From contig JAHYIO010000004.1 of NCBI GenBank assembly GCA_020543525.1, positions 496,001 to 560,000 of the forward strand: a DNA stretch of 64,000 nucleotides, read 5' to 3'. A program made the translations under genes and the position numbers. Shown here piece by piece: positions 55,624 to 64,000 of this stretch. The stretch comes from Coriolopsis trogii. Its lineage: Eukaryota > Basidiomycota > Agaricomycetes > Polyporales > Polyporaceae. Below the pieces are notes generated by a model that was given only the letters and a program-made list of their open reading frames with translations, was not told where the DNA came from and searched no databases. The first letter of the stretch is position 1; each line of letters opens with the position of its first letter.

Positions 55624-56808
55624 CTATGCCATTCTTTTACCGCCAAAGGAGTATGCCTCCACCTCGGCCTCGGCCCGAAGACCCTCCTGCTCAGCATCGC
55701 GCATCATCCTCTGCTGCATAGCTGCGTACTCCTCCGGCGAAAGGTTCAGCTTCCGCATGGCGCGCACCCGCTGGCGGTACTCTCGGAACTTCGCGTCAGT
55801 CCCAAACAGGCGATCGCACCACCGGAACGAGGTCGAGAAGTTGTTCACGAATGCCATGTGGTGGAAGTCGTGGTGCTCGGCCCCAGACCAGAAAGGCAGA
55901 ATGTGCTGCAGAGACCATGGGAAGTCTGCGCAGTGCGCACACGCATCATGAACATTCGCCCCATTGAGGGAAAGCAGATAGGGGCTGCACTCACCGTAAC
56001 CGCTGTGCGCGTCGACAGCCTGGAAAAGGCGGAGCGTCATCCAGATGTACGTCGTGGAGAGGTGCAGGTCGTGTCGGTACGCGCAGTAGAGCAGCGGGCC
56101 CCCGATCGTTCCCGCTCCGAGGATCATGACCTCCGCGGGATGTGCGTACTCGGCAGCGAGACCGAACGGTGCCGGGTACTTGTGGTGGATTTTATGGATG
56201 TGCTTGTAGAGAGGGCCCCAGTGCAGCGCGCGATGCGCAAAGAAATGGAAGATATCCTCAAAGACGAAGAAGAGAACGATTTGAAGGAGTTGTTGTGTCC
56301 AGGACGGGAAGGGAACCTGCCATGTGGACATGCCAAAGGACTCCGCGAGGGGGTGGAAGAGCCATATCTGGAGGTGAATTCATGTCCTTAGATGAGGATC
56401 GACCATCGGTAGAGGATTCACATACCACGGGGAGCTCGACTGTGAAGTGAGAGAAGAGAACCAGCTTCGTGCATTCCCACTGTTCCTGTGCTGTAGGGAT
56501 CTTCGTCGGCTGGAGCTTCCATCTTCTGAAATATGGCATGGCATCGATGATGATGAAAGGGAGACAGCGACCGAAGTAGACAACCTGAAGAGAGGATACG
56601 CTGAGCATGTTCAATGCAAGGATAGAGATACCGTCCATACCTCATGCAGTAAGAAAGTCGCCACGCCCGTCGCAAGAACAGGGTTGCCCATCCACAGATA
56701 CCACGCGGCCCAGTGACTCTCCAACCACCCAAGCTTGCTGAAGTCAGTGCCGGCATTTGCGTATAGCTGCTGCGCAGTTAACGGCACGGGTGATGCTGTC
56801 GAATTCAT
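55624..56808 (-). CDS. ERG25: C-4 methylsterol monooxygenase
   Basis: ATG 56808 gives [40 protein letters not shown] (membrane segment), [20 protein letters not shown] and [20 protein letters not shown]. The three histidine boxes of the fatty-acid-hydroxylase fold follow: [17 protein letters not shown] and HHDFHH. They bind the di-iron centre. [19 protein letters not shown] is typical of ERG25. Introns at about five places, stop at 55624. The enzyme oxidises the C-4 methyl groups of sterol intermediates in the ER during ergosterol synthesis. The first in-frame ATG at 56895 is not used in this model because it adds a non-conserved leader. Confidence 0.95.
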
Positions 56809-57242
56809 GGGGTCTAGGGATCTATGTGTGGGCAAGTGGAATGGAGAATGAAGTGCAGGCGGATTTCCGTAGGGTATCCCAGCAGTGTGCGGCAACCATT
56901 ATATGTGACCCAGTGCCGACACTCAGTGGTGCCAACGCCGCGTCGTACGATGTCATTGCTGTCGAGGGCGGGGAGCGCGAGAGACGCCGAAGGTACAGGC
57001 GTACCGTTCTGGCCGGCTCCAGCCCAGCTAGATGCTAGGACTGGGCCTACAAGGGCATCCTGGACGTTGGTGGTCTCACAAGCGATTTGATTTCTAATTT
57101 CCGAGATGGATCTTTGAACAAAAACGGGTCCATTTGAAGATCAACTGTGGTCGAAATGCTTCATGAGCTATACACTACGCGCAGCGAAGTCTGTTGTGGC
57201 AACTCACATTCCTACTGGTGCTACGTACCAAGAGCCAGCCTC
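56809..57242. other. Intergenic promoter of ERG25
   Basis: No sterol-response element could be identified with confidence; no gene seen. Confidence 0.4.
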
Positions 57243-59265
57243 TCATCTCTCCTTACCCTTAGAGAAATATGCATCGGCTGTCTCAGCCAGTGTCGCACCT
57301 GGACGCCGCCTCGATCTCGCCGCTACGGCGTCCTCATCAACGACGAGAGAGAATCCGTCGACACCACCTTCACGGACAACAAACTCCACCCAGCCTTGCG
57401 ACGAACCAGTTTCGTACATCTCAAACGCGCTGGTATTCTGGCCGTACCCATGAGGAAAGAGTGCAGTGAAAGTGATGTTGAATACGTCGCCTGAGAAATG
57501 GATCAAGCGGACATGCGTCGCCCAGATACTCTGGAAGGTGCTGTAGAGACTAGCGTTGGCCACGGAGGGTGGATCGAAGGCGAAGAAATCTGATAGAACG
57601 GTGTCGCAGTCCTTAGATGGTTTGATGGACGAGCAAAGGAAGACGGGGCTATATCCTGGGGCAGAGTATGAGCCCGCGTAAGCCTGCATATCGAGACTGG
57701 GTGGGCGTGCTTGGGCGTCTGCTACGACCATGTCCGGGCAGGGCGATGGTAGCTCCCTGGGAGAGTCGTGGATTATCGTTCAACACAAAGAATGGGGTAA
57801 TCATACTCACGAGGGGGGATGGAAGACGTCACCCAGCTCCGTAGCCAATACGTCCTCCATCGTACGCCTCAGTATCGCCAGTAGGTAGCTCGCTTTCTCA
57901 TCTGCATTTGCCAAGATCGACACCCCGATATTACTGTTTGGTGAAAATGCTGTGAGGATTGAGAATCCAGGGATAGCACCTCCATGCATCACAATCTGGA
58001 GAGGTGTCTGTTCAGAACTCTTAACCGGATACGACAAGTGGTGCATGACGAACCTCAATGTCATCCAAGTTCATCCGTTCCCAACCCATCGCATACCCGA
58101 TGATAGATGCGTTGTAGGCGTTATCTGTATTGCCAGAGACAACCCAGTTTGCTGTAGTGACTGCGTCATATACGGTTTGGGGGAAAATGGTAGTGTTGGA
58201 GACAGGATCGACCCCTCGGTTCAGCCATGCTGCGAGCCAGTTGGCCATGTCTTCGGCCGTAGAGAGGATACCACCGGGGCCGGCCTTCAAGGGCGTCATC
58301 TCGTCGTTGAACCAGAATGGTATCCGTCTCCCTTGCTTCGTCCAAGTACCAGCCAACTTCCCGGATTGTTGGGCTACAGAGGGATAGAACGTCGTCGTCG
58401 ACATCTTCAGCGGGTTGAAAATGCGCTCCGCTGCGTAATCTGTGTACGATTTTCCGGCATATAAGGAGACTACATGTGCTCCTAGCATGTACATCTACCA
58501 GACGGCGGGAGCGTGAGTTGAGCATGACAAGCAAATCCTTAGTCGCAGGAAGCTTACCTGGTTGTTGTACGACCACTTCTCCCGTAGTTCATACGCCGTG
58601 CGGAGGCTGCTCATCCTGCGGACAATATCTTCCGTAGTATCCCCAGGCTTGTAGGCGTAGTCGTGTCTGGGTAGCCCAGAGACATGTCCCAGGATGTCTC
58701 TGATACTCGCCTTGTGCGTCGCCCAACTGTCATCATCGAGATCAACGTCTGCCAAGCCCCATCCGAGTTCTTCGGGGAGAAGGTCGATGACTTTTGTATC
58801 GTAGTCAAAGCGCGTCACACTGGACGGGAGAGGCGTGACATTGCGTCCCTGTGCGAAGTCGTCCATCAAGATCCCCAGGGACGTCGCCAGGAACGCCTTT
58901 GAGCACGACGCAAGGCCAAAAAGGGTCTGTACCATGGGGCGCAGTATGCGGAGTGGGATAGCGTTGGCGGAGGTTTCTGCACGAGTTGAGGAACGACGTA
59001 CATCAACAGTCAGATCATGACCATCCCCCTCCTCCGTCTTCCTCCCCCATGCCCCAAGTTGCACCTGCGGTTCATTTTCGTCCCCGAGACGCACCACGCC
59101 CAGTGCAATGCCTGGGATGGATCCATTTCTGCGAATTTCATCGATGAACGAAATGAAGCCTGGAGACTGTAGTGCATTCGTGTGCTGAACATGCAGAGGA
59201 ACTTGCAACACCGCGCGAGCCGTTAGAGCCCAAAAGAAGGTACCAAAAGCAAGAGACTGGCGCAT
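57243..59265 (-). CDS. Secreted beta-lactamase-like serine hydrolase
   Basis: ATG 59265 starts a signal peptide (MRQSLAFGTFFWALTARAVL). Class C beta-lactamase/DD-peptidase motifs follow: GLASCSKAF (SxxK, nucleophile Ser), WSYNNQ (YxN) after the first long exon, and MHGGAIPGF (the HxG third motif). Supporting blocks: ASIRDILGHVSGLPRHDYAY, GPGGILSTAEDMANWLAAWL. A C-terminal beta-rich domain (MQAYAGSYSAPGYSPVF) ends at 57243. About six exons, close to 600 residues. Fungal members cleave esters or lactones and rarely drugs; substrate unknown. Not evidence of antibiotic resistance. Confidence 0.9.
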
Positions 59266-59497
59266 CGCAATTCGTAGATAACGTAGAGAAGGACAAGCGG
59301 TGACCGTCGCGATGTATTGGATCTATACATCGAGGTACGAGACCAGGTTGCGAGGTTAAGCGCCGGTGCGTCCCTCCAATATAGCATCGCGCAACTCACA
59401 ACTCAACGACGACCGGCAGGTTGTACATCGAGCGTATTACAAACATACACACGGTGCGCAAACGAGGTCTACAGGCTAGCATTCAGCCTTCGGAGGC

Positions 59498-61683
59498 TCA
59501 ACTCCAACATTCCTCGACGAGCCTCCCCTCCCTCTCCATCTTCGCAACATACTCCCTTGCATCCTCCTCCGTTTTCCCACCTTCACTCTGTACAGCATAC
59601 GCGATCGCAGCGCGCACAGCAGCGGGCATCTTGTTCGCAGACCCTGAAATGTACACCCAGGCGTCCCGCTCGCCCACGAGCTCCCATATCCTCTTCGAGT
59701 CGGCGCGGATCAGGTCCTGGACGTACGTCCTTGCCTGACCTTCTGCGCCGTCCCGAGAGAACGCGACTCGGTATGTCAGCTTCCCAACCTTCTCGAGTGC
59801 CTTCCACTCGTCGCCATAATGGTGGTCCTTCGTCTCTGAGCGACATCCGAAATACAGTGTGTTGTCCGTCACGTCCGCGTGGACCCGGTCCTGGATGACT
59901 GCGCGCATGGGCGCAACGCCCGTTCCTGGCCCGATGCAGATGACGGGCGTGGTGTAGGCGGGAAGGGTGATGAAGCCTTTTTGAAAACCGAGGCGGAGCT
60001 TGTGCCCGGGTTGTAGACCGGCGAGCCAGGTCGTGCAGACACCCCGCCGTGGTATCTTCAGCATCGTACGGTATTGGACAATAGCTATGCATAGCTGAAC
60101 GCTTCGTGGATGTTGCTTGGGAAATACGATTAGCTCAGCGGCTCGGATGATGTTCAGAAGGAGATGCCACCTTGATAGAGCTTGCAATGGAGAACTGTCG
60201 AGGCCGCAAAGGCGGAAACAAGTCGAACACGTACTCGCGCGGTATCCTTGCGGAGCGGAACTCCTCCAGCACCTCACGGATCGTCCTCCGAGGCTTTTGG
60301 CAATACTCGTACAAGTCGTCCTACGTGATTCCGTCAGTTAAGATCACGCTTGCCCGTCACAAGATCAAACAACTCACGGCTCCTTCCTCACCAGTCAGAA
60401 ATTCTTCGAGCTTCTCGCGTTCCATATCGTCTTCTGTAAAGTGTTTCAAGAGCGCGAAGAATGATCGCCTCGGGACCGCGTTGATGTCGACATAACGAGT
60501 GAAGATCTCGCGCATTGTAGTGACACTAGGAAGGTGGTCCGGAAGAGATTGGTCTGGGGTAGCCGTTAGGCCAGCTCCAAAGTGGAGCCTATGTACGCGT
60601 ACCTTTCAGGACATGCCGTATCTCCATTGGCTCATCCGCGTTGTTAGCGTACCCGATACATGCGAGGAAAGACTCGACGTCAGCCGGCATGGCTTCGGGG
60701 TGGATGATAGCAACGTCTCCAGGTTCGTATCTGCATACTGAACGATTGAGTACAACGACAAATACTCAAGGAAAGGCGCTTCGACTCACTGTACGTCCTC
60801 ATCGAATTTGAACTCAAAATGCCTAACGTCTTGATACCATTCTTCGGCCGTTATACGCCGATTGCAGGACAGGATAGCGGTATAGTACTCGCGATCAGCG
60901 ACTAGAGGATCTTTCTGCGTTGTTTGGGCTTCTTTATCCGCATTCACAACAGCAACACGCGCCGGAGGTAGAGTGTCAAGGGACTCTTGAGCTTCGCTTT
61001 CTGGCAATGGAAAGATGTCCAACAATACTGTAGACAGTTGTTCCAACCATGGGCCAAGGGCACCATCAACTCTATGCGGCTTTGTGAGCACAGGTAACTA
61101 ACGCCCATGCGAAAAAGGGTGACATTCTGAGTCATGCTCAGCGGAGATAGATGACTCACCCAAGATGGTGTTGCTCGTCCCCTTCCCCTCGTGGACAGAG
61201 CTCATGAGCTCCAAGATGCATCAGTCGTCTGGTCAAGAGCTTAGCTGGCCAGCAGAACTTTTCGTATGATGTATCCCCGAGCCCGAATACAGCGAAGTTC
61301 AGGTCCTCGAACAGATCTTCCGGGAGGTCAGCGCGGAGGAGCATTTGCCATAGAGGGGTCATCGCGCGAGGCTCTCTACCAGAGCCTGTGGTGGAGACAA
61401 CAAAGAGCACAGTTTGCTCATTTATCAGTTCTTTCTGCAGATCGTTCAGGAGCCTTGTCCATATATGAGACAATAGGGCTCATACCGGAGAGTACGCGTC
61501 CATACTGTGCACGCGCGCGTTGATGTGCAGGCAACGACACAGTCGCGCGAGTCTATCGGCCACATCTTGCGCCGTTCCTGTCTCCGTAGCATAGAGTATG
61601 GTGAGTGCGCGGTCATCATCGTCGTCGATATGGCCTGTGGAGGTGATGATGGGAGGAGATGATGGCGGGAGGGAAGAGGTCAT
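59498..61683 (-). CDS. TAH18: NADPH-dependent diflavin oxidoreductase (Tah18/NDOR1)
   Basis: FMN domain: LTILYATETGTAQDVADRLA, VLFVVSTTGSGREP, VFGLGDTSYEKFCWPA. FAD domain: YEPGDVAIIHPEAMPADVES, RSFFALLKHFTEDDMEREKL, PRQFSIASS. NADPH domain: VICIGPGTGVAPMRAVIQDR, LYFGCRSETKDHHYGDEW, VYISGSANKMPAAVRAA, and a Trp near the C-terminus (ECWS). No N-terminal membrane anchor, which separates it from P450 reductase. Tah18 passes electrons to Dre2 in the first step of cytosolic Fe-S protein assembly. About nine exons, start 61683, stop 59498. Confidence 0.95.
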
Positions 61684-61854
61684 AGTTATCAGATACGCTG
61701 AGGGAGGCGCTTAGATCTAGACGCTGCAGGCGCAAGGCATACTGGGCGTTTGACTATGTCTTGTACTTCGACTCGAACTTCCTCGTCGTCTCCCACGTCC
61801 TGGCAGGAACGACATCCGCCTGAAGCTGAGGTCTTGTCTTGATTTGAAGCGCCA

Positions 61855-63469
61855 ATGGTGTGTGCGTGGCTAACGCCATGGAAGTCCTCATCGAAGTCTT
61901 CGCCTCCGCCTCCGCCTCCGCCTCAGCCTCAGCCTCAGCCTCAGCCTCATCCTCAGCCCCCGCCTACACCCAGTACATCGTGGCTATCAACGCAGCTGCT
62001 GGATGATTATGTGGAACGGATCAAAAGTTCCCTAGCTTTGCAAAGTGAACGCCTATTGAATCTACCTACAAACGATCTGGTGCTCTACTCGTTCGGCGTC
62101 GGTGCGACGTCAGCGTTGGTCGCGCGCAGTTTGCACGTGCGATACCTCCGCCGTATACCGAACGCTGGGTGGGTCAACCCGAACATGCTTGAGAGGAGGA
62201 GGTGGATCAAGGGATACGTGACAAGGTGCTCGCTCAACTTCCGCATACGTCCGCTGGTGTCTGACGCCATGGGCGCAATTGCACGCAACGGGCAGCGTCG
62301 GTGATGCGGACGGCTTCAGGCTCTATCACACTCCAGGACCTTTCTGGCGGTGGCCGTTGAAGTTCAGAGAGGTACCCGAGAAGCGGGGTGAGTGCCTGGT
62401 TACCTCCGATCCATACAGTGAAACAAGGGGTCCTGGGGTACACCCATTCGTAGCACGAGTCGGTATATCCTGAACGCGCGGCGCTCTAGTCAACAAATCT
62501 CGTGCATTGATGATAGGCCTTAGATTGTGCACGCCAGAGTCTGCTTGTTGCTACGATGTTGCACGGAGAAGTGACATTCTGGATGTGCGACGCTTGTGCT
62601 ATTTTCGCACCAAGTGCCCGCCAATGTAGCTGCGGTGCCATCCGTATGTTATGTGTTCCAACCCCTGGCACGAGTTATACAGTACTGTGGGAGCTGAAGC
62701 CTGAGTCATACTTTGCGTGATGAATTGACTGTGTATTCGGCTGTAACGCAGGCGAGCTCAAGGACGAAACCATACCCATTCGTATGGCTGGTGTGGATGC
62801 ACCTGAGGCAAGTTATGCTGTTGATATCACTCCCGCTCGTACTAACTCTTCTTCCTGCGATGTGTGTTAATCCCAGGGTGATCACTTTGGCCGTATTGCC
62901 CAACCTTTTTACGAGCAAAGCAAGGCGTGGCTCAAGGATCAAATCGAAGGGAAGTTTGTATACTGTCAACTTGTGGCAAAAGACCAGTACGGACGCGTAG
63001 TGAGTATCTATCTAGCCGCCTTTGTGCTCAACGCAAACGTTATACCGTTCGCAGATAGCCGTGCCACATCTTCGGCCAAAGTTGCTGCCCGGTTGGCTGG
63101 CAAGAGGGAAGAATCTCTCTATGGAGATGTTGCGCGCCGGATGGGCTGAGGTCTATACGCAGAAGGGTGCGCAGTATGGGGCCCATGGGTTGGATACATA
63201 CAAGCGCATCGAGGAGGAGGCGAAGTACGTGTTTAAACCTTATGCGATATTGTTTCAATTGGTACTAATGCTTGAGGCATAGGACTGCACGAAGAGGTAT
63301 TTGGGCATATGGCGACGTCCGTGAATCTGCTGCAGAATATAAGCGACGGCATCGTGAAGGGGAAGCGTCGGAAATGGAGAAGGCAGCACCTTCCACAGAC
63401 ACGGGCACCGCTACTTCTAAACAAGGAGGCTTCTTGTCAAGAATATTTGGGCTGGGCCGGCGACCCTGA
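61855..63469 (+). CDS. LCL3: Lcl3-type membrane-anchored staphylococcal-nuclease-like endonuclease
   Basis: Six exons (61855-62225, 62296-62387, 62752-62807, 62877-62999, 63055-63224, 63283-63469) give 332 residues in phase. A Pro/Gln-rich N-terminus precedes a hydrophobic segment, LVLYSFGVGATSALVA, then RRIPNAGWVNPNMLERRRWI. The SNase domain: VGDADGFRLYHTPGP, PIRMAGVDAPE, GRIAQPFYEQSKAWLKDQI, YCQLVAKDQYGRV, RGKNLSMEMLRAGWAEVYTQ, RRGIWAYGDVRESAAEYKRR. Matches the Lcl3 layout (mitochondrial in yeast). Intron 2 is 364 bp, far longer than the rest, and intron 3 begins with GC, not GT. Confidence 0.94.
61900..61966 (+). repeat. Proline/glutamine-coding microsatellite
   Basis: CCTCCG units turn into CCTCAG units, read in frame as PPPPPPPQPQPQPQPHPQPPP at the N-terminus of Lcl3. 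The tract lies before the membrane segment and is likely length-variable. Confidence 0.8.
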
Positions 63470-64000
63470 TCTCTACACCCATCTCTCGAACGGATTTAGT
63501 AGACTTGACAGGCATCGGCACATTTGTACCAGTAATATACCAACATCATCTGGAAAATGTATGACCACCTGGGTTACGCAGGAAATCCCTGGATTGGCGT
63601 GCCAAAGTGCTAACCAATTGTTACATGCGAGTGAGGGTGCCGGGTAAGACACTCCATACTCTAATACATAGTTTGAATAGCCTATGTTCAAAAGCCTGAG
63701 CTCAGGTCCCGGATTCACCATACCAATACTGGCGAGCGGCGACGGCCCTCGGGTGCTTGCAGTTCGGCATGGTAAGGCCTATAGTGTGAGCCAACTAGCT
63801 CTTCTTGCTCAATCATACTGATGCGGCTTCATGAATTGCTTTCGAGAGCTAGAGTATGCCCACCAAATGGAATGGTATTACTTGGCTCGTATCGGCTTAC
63901 GTCAGGTTAGCCATTTTGAGTCGACGGGTGGGGCGCGCACCGTCGACCACCGCACCGCGTCGCGTCGCGTCGGGCGCTCAGCGCTCAGCTTTCCTCTGCA
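63470..64000. other. Terminal stretch, no gene recognised
   Basis: 3' flank of LCL3. The last 80 bases are CG-rich with short CGCGT repeats; not enough to name. Confidence 0.4.

Noticed and set aside
57243..59265. Antibiotic-resistance beta-lactamase
   Set aside because: SxxK, YxN and HxG motifs are shared by many fungal esterase-like enzymes; nothing points to drug hydrolysis.
1..64000. CRISPR arrays, prokaryotic operons, viral genomes
   Set aside because: No regularly spaced repeats or viral gene sets; introns throughout show a eukaryotic nuclear sequence.

Overview
The window is nuclear DNA from a filamentous basidiomycete, most likely an agaricomycete. Genes are dense and cut by many introns of 45-65 bp with GT/AG (occasionally GC/AG) borders. 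The families seen are typical of that class: an expanded BTB/POZ family, a DUF6533 membrane protein, a HET-domain gene, a fungal class I sesquiterpene synthase and a cytochrome P450. No CRISPR, operon or prokaryotic signal is present.

Layout. 0-4.6 kb: BTB/POZ genes and BTB relics on both strands. 5.3-7.1 kb: sesquiterpene synthase with a C-terminal membrane tail (-). 9.6-21.1 kb: conserved cell-biology block with an F-box/WD40/UIM protein (-), ARPC5 of the Arp2/3 complex (-), a tail-to-tail pair of paralogous proteins of unknown function (+/-) and a beta-adaptin (-). 23.3-25.5 kb: P450 (+). 26.4-28.1 kb: DUF6533 protein (-). 29.5-35.5 kb: a coiled-coil relic, an intact zinc-type MDR reductase (+), a BTB relic (-), an intact BTB gene (+) and a broken MDR copy (-). 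36.1-38.3 kb: an RluA-type pseudouridine synthase (-) with a MITE inside one intron, divergent from a small DUF7770-like gene (+). 39.6-46.8 kb: two NTF2-like paralogues and two BTB genes plus a BTB relic, which looks like a duplicated two-gene module. 47.4-54.4 kb: a HET-domain gene (-) split by a very young, apparently intact Ty1/copia retrotransposon with identical 219-bp LTRs and a CTGAT target duplication. 55.6-63.5 kb: ERG25, a secreted beta-lactamase-like serine hydrolase, TAH18 (all -) and LCL3 (+).

The most notable pattern is that each of the four intact BTB genes has, 75-180 bp upstream of its ATG, a copy of the same CRE-like palindrome (perfect form ACGCGTGACGTCACGCGT). A fifth, perfect copy sits among the BTB relics at 2.15 kb. 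This suggests one shared bZIP-type regulatory input to a family undergoing rapid gene birth and death. The second is the HET gene: removing the copia element and one target-site copy leaves one continuous 774-codon frame, so the allele was probably functional until recently. The remaining genes are mostly housekeeping (actin branching, vesicle coats, sterol synthesis, Fe-S assembly, RNA modification) and do not form an obvious pathway cluster.
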